Source: an uncultured Prevotella sp.
GTDB taxonomy: Bacteria; Bacteroidota; Bacteroidia; Bacteroidales; Bacteroidaceae
DNA: 37,339 nucleotides
Direction of reading: 5' to 3'
Assembly (NCBI GenBank): GCA_900540885.1
Contig: UQHJ01000021.1
Span: 1 to 37,339 of the forward strand
Shown here: positions 8,190 to 16,579 of the stretch, piece by piece
Position numbering within the stretch: position 1 is the stretch's first letter
Layout of the letters: every line of letters starts with the position of its first letter
Notes under the pieces: model-generated
What the model was told of the DNA's origin: nothing
The model's input: only the letters and a program-made list of their open reading frames with translations
Databases searched by the model: none
Made by a program: the position numbers and the translations under genes

Positions 8190-10172
8190 ATGGATAAAAA
8201 AGAAGTAGCATTGCCCGACAATGCGTTTCGCCCACTAAATGAGGGCGAAGAGTACGAACCGCTTATGAAGCCCACGGTGCAATACCGCGAGGTCACTCCA
8301 TGGTCTATCGTATGGGGACTACTCATGGCCGTTATTTTCTCGGCCGCTACTGCCTATCTCGGACTGAAAGTAGGCCAAGTATTTGAAGCAGCTATTCCTA
8401 TTACTATTATTGCCGTTGGCGTTAGCGGTGCCACACACCGCAAAGACCCCTTAGGTGAAAACGTTATCATTCAGAGCATTGGCGCTTGCTCAGGTATGAT
8501 TGTAGCTGGAGCTATCTTTACGCTGCCAGCCCTATACATTTTACAACACAAGTATCCTGAACTCACCGTCAACTTCTTACAAGTTTTCCTTTCATCACTA
8601 TTGGGTGGTATCTTAGGCATTTTGTTCTTGATTCCATTCCGCAAGTACTTTGTAAAGGATATGCACGGTAAGTATCCCTTCCCCGAAGCCACCGCTTCGA
8701 CGCAAGTGCTTATCTCAGGCGAACGCAGCGGTTCACAAGCAAAGCCCCTCTTGGTAGCTGGTATCGTAGGCGGTTTGTTCGATTTCGCCGTAGCCGCCTT
8801 TGGCGCTTGGAATGAGAACTTTACCTCGCGTTGTTGTGAGTTAGGAACGACCATTGCCGACAAAGCAAAGTTGGTGTTTAGTATCAACACCAGCGCTGCC
8901 CTCTTGGGCATGGGTTACATCGTCGGACTGAAGTATGCCGCGATTATCTGTGCTGGTTCTGTAGCTGTATGGTGGATCATAGTTCCCGCCATTTCGCTCA
9001 TATTCCCCGATATGACAATTGTCGAGGCTACTCCCGATGCTGCCGCTATCACGGCTGCCAACGCCAGCCCCGAACAACTCTTTGGTTACGCCAAAAGCAT
9101 TGGCATCGGTGGCATCGCTATGGCGGGCATCATTGGTGTAATAAAAAGTTGGGGCGTAATTAAGAGCGCCTTCACCTTAGTAGGCAAGATATTCAAAGGC
9201 AATAGCGAAGCCGAAGACGCACCACGCACGCAACGCGACCTATCAATGAAGATCATTGCTATCGGTTCGTTGCTCACTATCATCGTTACCGCCCTATTCT
9301 TCTACTTCGACGTTATGGGGGGCAACTTACTCTTCACGATCGTAGGTATACTCATTGTCGCTATCATCGCCTTCCTCTTCACCACCGTTGCCGCCAACGC
9401 CATTGCCATTGTAGGGTCTAACCCCGTAAGCGGCATGACACTGATGACGCTTATCCTTTCATCTATCATAATGGTAGTTGTTGGCCTCAAAGGCACAGGT
9501 GGTATGGTAGCAGCACTCATTATGGGAGGTGTCGTATGCACAGCGCTCTCATCAGCAGGCGCGTTCATCACCGACCTCAAGATTGGCTACTGGTTAGGAG
9601 CTACACCGAAGAAGCAAGAGACATTCAAATTCTTGGGAATACTCGTTTCAGCTGCAACCGTTGGCGGCGTAATTATGATTCTCAACAAGGCCTACGGCTT
9701 CACCCCCGACAATAGCGACGTAATGGCAGCCCCCCAAGCACGCGCCATGGCTGCCGTTATCGAACCCCTTATGAGCGGACAGGGTGCCCCTTGGTTGCTT
9801 TATGGTATTGGTGCCGTTATATCTATCGTACTCACCATGTGTGGAGTTTCGGCCTTAGCCTTTGCATTGGGCATGTTCATACCGCTACAACTCAACCTGC
9901 CTCTCATTGTTGGCGGATTAGTGAATTGGTATGTCAACTCACGCTCAAGCGACGTCAGCCTCAACCAACGCCGCAACGAAAAGGGAACATTACTTGCCTC
10001 AGGCTTTATTGCCGGTGGTGCCCTAATGGGCGTAGTGAGCGCAGGTATGCAGTTTGGAGGTCTCAACTTTGCCAATGCTGCTTATTTAAGTTCACCTATC
10101 TCACAAGTCGTTTCACTCATCGCCTACGTAGCACTTATCATCTACTTGGCGAAAGCTTCCTTAAAAGCCTAA
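8190..10172 (+). CDS. OPT-family oligopeptide transporter
   Basis: This is an inner-membrane permease of the oligopeptide transporter superfamily; bacterial members import peptides or metal chelates. The 660-residue protein has about 14-16 hydrophobic segments. After a short charged N-terminus, VTPWSIVWGLLMAVIFSAAT and AYLGLKVGQVFEAAIPITI match the typical first OPT helices; KYPFPEATASTQVLISGE is the conserved loop motif; later segments include SNPVSGMTLMTLI. Length is normal for bacterial OPT proteins. It follows the M13 peptidase by 92 bp and may be co-transcribed, which fits import of peptides cleaved outside the cytoplasm (inference). A perfect 19-bp inverted repeat begins 44 bp after the stop. 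Confidence 0.94.
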   Translation: MDKKEVALPDNAFRPLNEGEEYEPLMKPTVQYREVTPWSIVWGLLMAVIFSAATAYLGLKVGQVFEAAIPITIIAVGVSGATHRKDPLGENVIIQSIGACSGMIVAGAIFTLPALYILQHKYPELTVNFLQVFLSSLLGGILGILFLIPFRKYFVKDMHGKYPFPEATASTQVLISGERSGSQAKPLLVAGIVGGLFDFAVAAFGAWNENFTSRCCELGTTIADKAKLVFSINTSAALLGMGYIVGLKYAAIICAGSVAVWWIIVPAISLIFPDMTIVEATPDAAAITAANASPEQLFGYAKSIGIGGIAMAGIIGVIKSWGVIKSAFTLVGKIFKGNSEAEDAPRTQRDLSMKIIAIGSLLTIIVTALFFYFDVMGGNLLFTIVGILIVAIIAFLFTTVAANAIAIVGSNPVSGMTLMTLILSSIIMVVVGLKGTGGMVAALIMGGVVCTALSSAGAFITDLKIGYWLGATPKKQETFKFLGILVSAATVGGVIMILNKAYGFTPDNSDVMAAPQARAMAAVIEPLMSGQGAPWLLYGIGAVISIVLTMCGVSALAFALGMFIPLQLNLPLIVGGLVNWYVNSRSSDVSLNQRRNEKGTLLASGFIAGGALMGVVSAGMQFGGLNFANAAYLSSPISQVVSLIAYVALIIYLAKASLKA

Positions 10173-10215
10173 CTTGCTAATTAAAAAAAGCGAGGTCTCA
10201 TTGTAGTACGGGGGT

Positions 10216-10272
10216 AAGGCGAGCGCAATGAAAATAAAAAAAATGCTTTTTTCTTTTCATTGCGCTCGCCTT
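10216..10272. repeat. Perfect 19-bp inverted repeat between OPT and phosphomutase genes
   Basis: AAGGCGAGCGCAATGAAAA (10216-10234) is exactly complementary to 10254-10272. The 19-nt loop has A8 and T6 runs that lengthen the stem further. It can terminate OPT transcription, while its right arm runs directly into the promoter of the next gene. Confidence 0.85.
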
Positions 10273-10276
10273 GCAC

Positions 10277-10284
10277 TATCTTTG
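10277..10284 (+). promoter_or_regulatory. -7 box of the phosphomutase gene
   Basis: TATCTTTG matches TAnnTTTG and lies 32 bp before the ATG at 10317. The expected -33 region falls inside the right arm of the inverted repeat (TTTTC near 10253). The same 14 bases TTGCACTATCTTTG occur in the family 2 repeat at 27851-27864. Confidence 0.75.
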
Positions 10285-10316
10285 CACATAAATTAAACTC
10301 AAAAGAGCATTTACAA

Positions 10317-12068
10317 ATGGATAATCAACTTATTGCACAGTGCGAGCAAGTGGCACAGCAGTGGCTCGCCTCTAACTGCTACGATGCCGAAACGAAACAA
10401 GGCATTAAGGCTATGTTAGAAAATTCTGATAAGACAGAACTCATTGACTCGTTCTATAAGACACTTGAATTTGGTACAGGTGGCCTACGTGGTATCATGG
10501 GTCCTGGCACAAACCGTATGAACATATATACAGTGGGTGCTGCTACTCAAGGTCTTTCTAATTACTTGAACCTTAACTTTAAGGATCGCGATGAGATTAG
10601 CGTCGTAGTAGGTCACGACTGCCGCAACAATAGCCGCTTATTTGCTGAGACTGCTGCCAACATATTCTCAGCTAATGGTATTAAGGTGTACTTGTTCGAA
10701 GATATGCGTCCTACTCCTGAAATGTCATTTGCAATTCGTCACCTTGGTTGCCAAAGTGGTATTATTCTTACCGCAAGCCACAACCCCAAGGAGTACAACG
10801 GCTACAAGGCTTATTGGGACGATGGTGCTCAAGTGTTGGCTCCACACGACACGGGCATCATTGCCGAAGTTAATAAGGTGAAGGTTGAGGACATCAAGTT
10901 TGAAGGCAACCCCGAACTTATCCAAATCATAGGCAAGGAGATTGACAAAGTTTACCTTGACAAGGTACACACTCTCAGCATCGACCCCGAAGCGATTAAG
11001 CGCCAAAAGGACTTAAAGATTGTTTACACTCCGTTGCATGGTACGGGTATGATGCTTATTCCCGACTCACTAAAGCTCTGGGGATTTGAAAATGTACACT
11101 GCGTGCCCGAACAAATGGTTAAGGACGGCAACTTCCCAACGGTGAAAAGTCCGAACCCTGAAAATGGGGAAGCACTCACCATGGCACTTGACTTGGCAAA
11201 GAGCATTGATGCTGACATCGTAATGGCCTCTGACCCTGACGCTGACCGCGTAGGTATGGCTTGCAAGAATGATAAGGGAGAGTGGGTATTAGTTGACGGC
11301 AACCAAACTTGCATGATTTTCCTTTACTACATTATCATGAACCGCAAGGCACAAGGCAAGATGCAGCCTAACGACTTCATTGTTAAGACAATCGTTACTA
11401 CCGAACTCATTAAGGCCATTGCTGACAAGAACAATATCAAAATGTTCGACTGCTATACCGGCTTTAAGTGGATTGCTCGCCTTATCCGCTTGAACGAAGG
11501 CAAGTTGCAATACATCGGTGGCGGCGAAGAGAGCTATGGATTCTTGGCTGAGGATTTCTGCCGCGACAAGGACGCTGTTTCAGCTTGTTCACTTTTGGCT
11601 GAGATTTGTGCATGGGCAAAGGACCAAGGTAAGACATTGTACGACGTATTGATGGAGATTTACTTAGAGTACGGTTTGGCTGTGAACAAGACTATCAACG
11701 TTGTAAAGCCTGGTAAGACGGGAGCCGACGAGATTAAAGCCATGATGGAGAACTTCCGCACTAACCGCCCGACAGAAATCGCTGGTTCACAAGTAATTTG
11801 CACGAAGGACTACGAGGCGCTCAAAGAGTTCGATGCTGACGGCACTGAAAAGGCTCTTGACGAGGTAGACTTCCCCGAGAAGAGCAATGTACTACAATGG
11901 TACACGGCTGACGGAACAAAGGTGAGCGTTCGCCCCTCTGGCACGGAGCCTAAGATTAAATTCTACATCGAAGTGAAGGGACACATGAATTGCCCCAAGT
12001 GCTATCCTGGCGCTGTAGCTGATGCAAACGAAAAGATTGAAGCCGTACAAAAGAGTTTAGGCCTTTAA
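10317..12068 (+). CDS. Alpha-D-phosphohexomutase (phosphoglucomutase/phosphomannomutase)
   Basis: This cytosolic enzyme interconverts hexose-1- and hexose-6-phosphates through a phosphoserine. The 583-residue protein has all four active-site loops: catalytic TASHNPKEYNGYK with Ser154, metal loop DPDADRVG (D306, D308, D310), sugar loop GGGEESYGF (near 401-409) and phosphate loop RPSGTEPKIKFYIE (near 539). Length fits the PgcA-like clade rather than short PMMs. ATG 10317 gives MDNQLIAQCEQVAQQW; the upstream in-frame TTG at 10260 lies inside the hairpin and is unlikely. It has its own promoter and a nested-stem terminator. Glucose versus mannose specificity cannot be decided by eye. Confidence 0.95.
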   Translation: MDNQLIAQCEQVAQQWLASNCYDAETKQGIKAMLENSDKTELIDSFYKTLEFGTGGLRGIMGPGTNRMNIYTVGAATQGLSNYLNLNFKDRDEISVVVGHDCRNNSRLFAETAANIFSANGIKVYLFEDMRPTPEMSFAIRHLGCQSGIILTASHNPKEYNGYKAYWDDGAQVLAPHDTGIIAEVNKVKVEDIKFEGNPELIQIIGKEIDKVYLDKVHTLSIDPEAIKRQKDLKIVYTPLHGTGMMLIPDSLKLWGFENVHCVPEQMVKDGNFPTVKSPNPENGEALTMALDLAKSIDADIVMASDPDADRVGMACKNDKGEWVLVDGNQTCMIFLYYIIMNRKAQGKMQPNDFIVKTIVTTELIKAIADKNNIKMFDCYTGFKWIARLIRLNEGKLQYIGGGEESYGFLAEDFCRDKDAVSACSLLAEICAWAKDQGKTLYDVLMEIYLEYGLAVNKTINVVKPGKTGADEIKAMMENFRTNRPTEIAGSQVICTKDYEALKEFDADGTEKALDEVDFPEKSNVLQWYTADGTKVSVRPSGTEPKIKFYIEVKGHMNCPKCYPGAVADANEKIEAVQKSLGL

Positions 12069-12098
12069 TAAAGCCTCACCCGAAATATAAAAAGACAT

Positions 12099-12151
12099 AA
12101 AAGCAATAAGTCGTCAAAGCTAAAAAGTATTTGACTGCACTTATTGCTTTT
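12099..12151 (+). terminator. Terminator after the phosphomutase gene
   Basis: AAAAGCAATAAGT (12099-12111) pairs perfectly with ACTTATTGCTTTT (12139-12151), and GTCAAA/TTTGAC nests inside. The right arm runs into T5. Confidence 0.85.
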
Positions 12152-12238
12152 TGTATATAAAAACAGTGCAAAGCGAATGCAGAACAAAGTTCGCTTTAGT
12201 TTCTGCTGGGTTGGAGCCTGTTTATAAAAAATAAGAAC

Positions 12239-13006
12239 ATGAACTACTACTTCTTATTTTGTCAAGATACACTGCTGCTTACGCGTGACAATCAAGTGCC
12301 TACTGGCGAAGAGTGTCCCATTGAGTTAGCCTCATGGCAGCATTTACACCACTTACCCAATCTGAATGAGCATGGTTGTTACACCGCTCGACTTGATAGC
12401 CCTATTGTAGGCGAGGAGTGGAATATGGTGCCACTTCGAACATCGTTCGACTTGCTACCGACCGAACTCTACAACATGGCTGGCAAGGCGCGCGAAATTC
12501 TTTATTGGGATCAGAACACAAAATACTGTGGCGTTTGTGGCGCTCCGATGCAACTTCACACCGATATATCTAAACGTTGCACCAACTGTGGCAAAGAGGT
12601 CTGGCCAGCATTAGCTACTGCCATTATTGTAGCCATAACTCGCAACAATGGTGAAGAAATATTATTAGTACAAAGCAACAAATTCAAGAAAGATTACTTA
12701 GGATTAGTGGCTGGCTTTGTCGAAACGGGCGAAACGCTTGAAGAGTGCTTGCAACGCGAGGTGTGGGAGGAAACTCACCTTCACGTAACGAACATAAGAT
12801 ACTTTGCTTCCCAACCCTGGCCCTATCCCAGTGGACTTATGGTAGGCTTTACAGCTGATTATGCTGATGGTGAATTAAAGCTACAACGCTCCGAACTTAA
12901 TAAGGGGGGGTGGTATAAGCGTAGCAATCTCCCAGCCATTCCTGGCAAAGTTAGCCTTGCTCGCCAACTAATTGATTATTGGTACTATAATGAGCTTAAA
13001 ATGTAA
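12239..13006 (+). CDS. nudC: NUDIX hydrolase NudC (NADH pyrophosphatase / NAD decapping)
   Basis: NudC splits NAD(H) into NMN(H) and AMP and removes NAD caps from RNA. The 255-residue protein has the family's three marks in order: a zinc ribbon with Cys97, Cys100, Cys114 and Cys117; a complete Nudix box from Gly159 (GFVETGETLEECLQREVW, then EET), with the REVWEE catalytic core; and SQPWPYPSGLMVGF near residue 191, the NudC-specific SQPWPFP motif with Tyr for Phe. The start at 12239 is the first ATG and gives the expected N-terminal domain. It lies between two terminators and is probably a single-gene unit. Confidence 0.94.
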   Translation: MNYYFLFCQDTLLLTRDNQVPTGEECPIELASWQHLHHLPNLNEHGCYTARLDSPIVGEEWNMVPLRTSFDLLPTELYNMAGKAREILYWDQNTKYCGVCGAPMQLHTDISKRCTNCGKEVWPALATAIIVAITRNNGEEILLVQSNKFKKDYLGLVAGFVETGETLEECLQREVWEETHLHVTNIRYFASQPWPYPSGLMVGFTADYADGELKLQRSELNKGGWYKRSNLPAIPGKVSLARQLIDYWYYNELKM

Positions 13007-13136
13007 ATATTTTTATAACGAATGGTGCGAGCTATGATAGCCTTGGCATATACATAAACTGCAATTTGTCGAAAAGACAGGAATGAACATCGCGCCCCCT
13101 TTCCCCCTTATAATAATAAACAAAGAATATAAGATT

Positions 13137-13544
13137 ATGGCAAACGAAATTATTATACTTATTTCGGCAAGTGGCGACAGCTTCGGCGCATGCTCTGAGA
13201 ACTGCCCCGGCATCTGGGCAGCAGGTGACACCGTGGAGACCTGCAAGGCTGACACAGTGCAAGCCATCGAGTTAATAAAAAAGAATATGCCGCGCGAGGA
13301 CTGGCCCGAACCTCTGAAGGCTGGGGAATATACTATAACATGGCGATACGATACCGAAAGCTTTTTATATTACTTCGGTAGTTTCATTTCGTTGGCTGGT
13401 ATGGAGCGTATCACGGGCATAAATCAAAAGCAACTTTGGGCGTACATGCACGGAAGAAAAAAACCGCGTAAGGCACAGAAAGAAAAGATTACAAACGCCC
13501 TCCACAGTTTCGCCCGTGATTTGGCGGCGGCCGTTATACTTTAG
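13137..13544 (+). CDS. HicB-family antitoxin-like protein, no HicA partner visible
   Basis: The product (135 aa from ATG 13137) has an N-terminal HicB-like half (SASGDSFGACSENCPGIWAA followed by GDTV) and a C-terminal helix-turn-helix half (MERITGINQKQLWAYMHGRK then KPR), a combination I recall as common in Bacteroidales HicB-annotated proteins. In canonical HicAB modules the antitoxin represses its own operon and neutralises a small RNase, HicA. No HicA-like ORF of about 60 aa lies next to it on either strand, so it is an orphan here. The upstream in-frame ATG at 13083 would add a hydrophobic leader unlike the family. Local GC appears higher than in flanking genes, hinting at transfer. A strong terminator follows. 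Confidence 0.8.
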   Translation: MANEIIILISASGDSFGACSENCPGIWAAGDTVETCKADTVQAIELIKKNMPREDWPEPLKAGEYTITWRYDTESFLYYFGSFISLAGMERITGINQKQLWAYMHGRKKPRKAQKEKITNALHSFARDLAAAVIL

Positions 13545-13590
13545 GTTAGTTTTATTTGTTTGACAGCTTAGGATATTAACCGAAGTTATC

Positions 13591-13623
13591 CCGACAAGGT
13601 TTGCACCCTGTCGGTTTTTTTTT
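13591..13623 (+). terminator. Terminator of the HicB-like gene
   Basis: CCGACAAGG (13591-13599) pairs with CCCTGTCGG (13606-13614), allowing one mismatch, and is followed directly by nine T residues. Confidence 0.9.
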
Positions 13624-13629
13624 GCTCTG

Positions 13630-13713
13630 TTACTTCGTGGTGCCACCCTCGGCACGTTCCAGACGCTCCACAATCGCGCGGAGCTGCTGCACGGTGTCGG
13701 CGATGTAAATCTT
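13630..13713 (-). pseudogene. GC-rich coding remnant, C-terminal tail of an unknown protein
   Basis: The minus strand reads KIYIADTVQQLRAIVERLER followed by AEGGTTK and a stop (TAA, 13630-13632). The amphipathic heptad-like pattern and high GC, in an AT-rich gap, look like the end of a real protein. Upstream the frame runs into AT-rich sequence with no convincing start, so it is probably truncated. I do not recognise the family. Confidence 0.4.
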
Positions 13714-13740
13714 ATTTTTTTCTTTGCAGTATAAATATAT

Positions 13741-13759
13741 AAGGCGCGCTTCGCGCTTT
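13741..13759 (-). terminator. Possible terminator hairpin after the serine hydrolase gene
   Basis: AAGGCGCGCTTCGCGCTTT is a compact GC-rich near-palindrome 35 bp beyond the minus-strand stop at 13794. The following minus-strand sequence is AT-rich but lacks a clean T-run. Confidence 0.4.
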
Positions 13760-13793
13760 AATGTTCATACACGCTTCACGTTTAATAAACTAA

Positions 13794-15146
13794 CTAACGC
13801 TTTAAGAACTCAACCTTCAAAGGACGCATGGCCAATCCGAACTCTTTGCGTAACTTTTCAAAAAGTGCCATGGTATCCTTTGCAAACCCCTGCCCTTTCC
13901 AACTACTTGTATTCGTTATCAACACCCAACACTGATTGGTATCAGGATAGCGCACTACTAAAGCACTTGAACCAGAAAGTGTACCTGTTCGCGTCCAAGG
14001 TTTTCCTTTAGGAGTGAAGTTCCAACCTAAAGAGAAATGGTGATCACCTTTGTCTTCCGTCATCATATTGACCGACTCCTCAGATATCACATCTGGATAA
14101 CGTTTATCGCCATCAATGGCCGAAACGAAATGGCATAATTCCGCAGCCGAGGCCACCCAAGCTCCTGCACCAGCTGCACTCGTTATATCATTTTCGCCAT
14201 AACACTTTACGACCATTCGTCCGCTATTATTAAATTCGTGAATAGGTTCGGCCTCTTTGTGCATATAGTACTTCACTTCATTGGGCAAACGGTCTTTATA
14301 ATAATTACCTGCAATATGAAAGTCGAAACACCCTGCTGGATAAAGCACATTGCGCTGGATAAATTCTTCATAGCTCATACCAGAGCGCTTTTCGATTATC
14401 ATAGACAGAAGCAAATAACCTATATTGCAGTACTTTTGCATGTCACAGCCAGGATCGTAGCCTAACCGACGCTTTAGCACAATACGCAATAAGGTCTTGT
14501 GGTCTGGAGGTGTCGACAAGTGGTTCTGCATCATAATATAACGCGTCGAAAAGACAGGATCGCCTGCTGCACGTGTAAAGCCTGCTTTGTGGCGCAACAA
14601 ATCTTCGATAGTTATATCAAAGTAGCGCTTATCAGTTATCACATTGGTATAAGTCGAGTCGTTTAATACACCTTGCGGACCAAACACGTGGTCTGAAAGT
14701 TGCAACTTGCCCATTTCGCGCAGTCGCATAATGCCCACTGCGGTAATCAGCTTTGACACAGAGGCTATACGCAATATATTTTGAGGTTGCATACGCTGAT
14801 TGGTTTCCATTTCAGCCCAACCATAACCTTTAACGTAAACTAAAGAATCATTACGCGACACGGCTAACTGCGCACCATTTATTTCCCAACGCTTAAGATA
14901 CTTATCAATCATACTATCCATACGCGCTGAGCCTTCGAATGTAGACCGATCGTTCTGCAAGGAATCATTAATATGCGGTAAAATCTGTTCTGGATTTTTG
15001 CTCAGTTTTCGAGCTTCATCGTCACCACAATATTGTATAAGCGCTATCGGGCCATATATTATCAATGCCAACACAAGTACAAGGCGAAGCACCTTGCGCT
15101 TACTAATTCTTCTCTTCTTACTTTTACTTTTTGCTTGTTTTGCCAT
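13794..15146 (-). CDS. Serine hydrolase, class C beta-lactamase fold (COG1680-type)
   Basis: This is a penicillin-binding-protein-like esterase or D,D-peptidase-like enzyme facing the periplasm. The 450-residue protein starts with a basic stretch (about residues 1-19) and one membrane helix (20-37) that probably acts as an uncleaved anchor. The active-site tetrad S129-V-S-K132 (SxxK) and the tyrosine motif Y239-C-N241 (YxN) are present; the third motif (KTG-like) is replaced by sequence around TRTGTLSGSS, as often in this family. Substrate is not deducible and antibiotic resistance should not be assumed. Its start overlaps the end of the NhaC-type gene by 23 bp, so the two are translated from one transcript and probably coupled. 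Confidence 0.88.
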   Translation of the reverse strand: MAKQAKSKSKKRRISKRKVLRLVLVLALIIYGPIALIQYCGDDEARKLSKNPEQILPHINDSLQNDRSTFEGSARMDSMIDKYLKRWEINGAQLAVSRNDSLVYVKGYGWAEMETNQRMQPQNILRIASVSKLITAVGIMRLREMGKLQLSDHVFGPQGVLNDSTYTNVITDKRYFDITIEDLLRHKAGFTRAAGDPVFSTRYIMMQNHLSTPPDHKTLLRIVLKRRLGYDPGCDMQKYCNIGYLLLSMIIEKRSGMSYEEFIQRNVLYPAGCFDFHIAGNYYKDRLPNEVKYYMHKEAEPIHEFNNSGRMVVKCYGENDITSAAGAGAWVASAAELCHFVSAIDGDKRYPDVISEESVNMMTEDKGDHHFSLGWNFTPKGKPWTRTGTLSGSSALVVRYPDTNQCWVLITNTSSWKGQGFAKDTMALFEKLRKEFGLAMRPLKVEFLKR

Positions 15147-16452
15147 TTTTCTTCATCAATAATATACTCATCACCGTTATAACGGCCAGAAGCATTGGAT
15201 AATATAAATAAGGAATAATCTCTATAGGACTCAACACGGCCAAGCCGCTCGCCATCAATAGTTGTGCGCCATAGGGAATAATGCCTTGCACTACACACGA
15301 GAAGATGTCAAGCAAACTTGCTGATCGCCTTTTATCCACGCCATAACGCTCGGCTATATCCTTTGCAATGCTACCAACAGAGAGTATAGCTACCGTATTG
15401 TTGGCTGTACAGCAATTAGTTAAAGCGACTAATGCCGAAATGCAACATTCCGCGCCACGTGAGGTGTGTACACGACGCGTCAGTCCACGCACCAAATAAG
15501 TCACACCACCCCCTTTGCGTACGATCGCTAATAATCCGCCAGCCATCATGGATATGAGTATCAAATCGCCCATACCCGTTACTCCCTTAGCCATCGAAGC
15601 AATCCAATTGGTAAAAGTATAACTACCATCGAATAGGCCAACTATACCCGTTAACAATATACCCAAACAGAGTACCAGCAATACATTTACACCCAACAAC
15701 GCTGTGACAAGCACTGCAGCGTAGGGCAATATGCGCCATAGATGAACTTCTTGTAGTGGCACCTGCTCTACACTTGTACCTCTTACGCCCATTATTGCAT
15801 AAATTACAAAGCATACGATTGCAACGGGTAACACTAACTTGAAGTTGGTCTTAAACTTATCGTTCATGGAACACCCTTGCGTGCGAGTAGCCGCTACGGT
15901 AGTGTCTGATATAAAAGACAAATTGTCACCAAAGAATGAACCGCCCACAACAGCGGCTACCATTAAAGGCAGTACGATACCTGTACGCTCGGCCAACTCT
16001 GCTGCGACTGGCACCAATGCCACGATGGTACCTACAGAAGTGCCAATACATATTGAAACGACGCAAGCAGCCACGAACAAACTTGCCAAAAGCATATCGC
16101 TCGGCAGAAGCCGTAAGGTTAGATCAACAGTGGCCGTTACAGCCCCCATTTCCCTTGCCGAAGCCGCAAAAGCCCCCGCCAATATAAATATCCAAACCAT
16201 CAACAGCAGTTCACTACTGCCTGCTCCACGCGAGAAAGCACGTACGCGTTCCTCGACGCTATAACCTCGCAAGGTCAACATGGCAACAATGCTCGTTATT
16301 ATGAACACAACTGTCATTGGCACACTTGAAAAATCATTTAAAACAATTCCTAACACCGCCATTAACAATACTAAAAATAACAATGGCATCAGAGCTAACC
16401 AACCATTGCGTGGCGGACGAAGTCTTCTATCTTCACGAACTTTTGTATTCAT
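15124..16452 (-). CDS. NhaC-family Na+/H+ antiporter
   Basis: This is an inner-membrane cation/proton antiporter of the NhaC ion-transporter group. The 442-residue protein has about 11-12 hydrophobic segments. The conserved block GTSVGTIVALVPVAAELAER is followed by GGSFFGDNLSFISDTTVAAT (near residues 190-210), the hallmark of the family; a second conserved block, ALTNCCTANNTVAIL, lies near residue 345. Length is slightly short of typical NhaC (about 450-490). It is the first gene of a two-gene minus-strand unit with the serine hydrolase, and is divergent from nagA across 127 bp. The substrate could be another organic cation or amino acid, since relatives vary. Confidence 0.9.
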   Translation of the reverse strand: MNTKVREDRRLRPPRNGWLALMPLLFLVLLMAVLGIVLNDFSSVPMTVVFIITSIVAMLTLRGYSVEERVRAFSRGAGSSELLLMVWIFILAGAFAASAREMGAVTATVDLTLRLLPSDMLLASLFVAACVVSICIGTSVGTIVALVPVAAELAERTGIVLPLMVAAVVGGSFFGDNLSFISDTTVAATRTQGCSMNDKFKTNFKLVLPVAIVCFVIYAIMGVRGTSVEQVPLQEVHLWRILPYAAVLVTALLGVNVLLVLCLGILLTGIVGLFDGSYTFTNWIASMAKGVTGMGDLILISMMAGGLLAIVRKGGGVTYLVRGLTRRVHTSRGAECCISALVALTNCCTANNTVAILSVGSIAKDIAERYGVDKRRSASLLDIFSCVVQGIIPYGAQLLMASGLAVLSPIEIIPYLYYPMLLAVITVMSILLMKKNGKTSKK

Positions 16453-16470
16453 TTCCTATACTTTTGACTG

Positions 16471-16499
16471 CAAAGTTAAAAAAATAATACGTACCTTTG
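16471..16499. promoter_or_regulatory. Divergent -7 boxes between NhaC-type gene and nagA
   Basis: TACCTTTG (16492-16499) faces nagA; TAACTTTG on the minus strand (16471-16478) faces the antiporter gene. Both match TAnnTTTG, but neither has a clear TTTG box at 19-21 bp. The boxes are 13 bp apart, so polymerases at the two promoters would interfere. Confidence 0.6.
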
Positions 16500-16510
16500 C
16501 GCATAGGGGA

Positions 16511-16548
16511 ATAGGCTATTTCCTATAAAGGATTAAAAAATAACCTAT
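16511..16548 (+). other. Leader hairpin upstream of nagA
   Basis: ATAGGCTATTT (16511-16521) pairs with AAATAACCTAT (16538-16548), one mismatch. It would form just after the predicted transcription start of nagA. No sugar-responsive function can be shown. Confidence 0.4.
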
Positions 16549-16579
16549 CATCTCACGCATTACCCAATAAACAAATATC

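Noticed and set aside
8471..8911. 146-codon minus-strand frame within the OPT gene
   Set aside because: Shadow of the OPT transporter; no promoter, no domain.
13007..13136. HicA toxin gene upstream of the HicB-like gene
   Set aside because: No frame of suitable size with the basic double-stranded-RNA-binding pattern of HicA is present on either strand.
15839..16264. 141-codon plus-strand frame across the NhaC-type gene
   Set aside because: Antisense shadow of a well-supported membrane protein; composition is typical of a reversed hydrophobic gene and it lacks a promoter.
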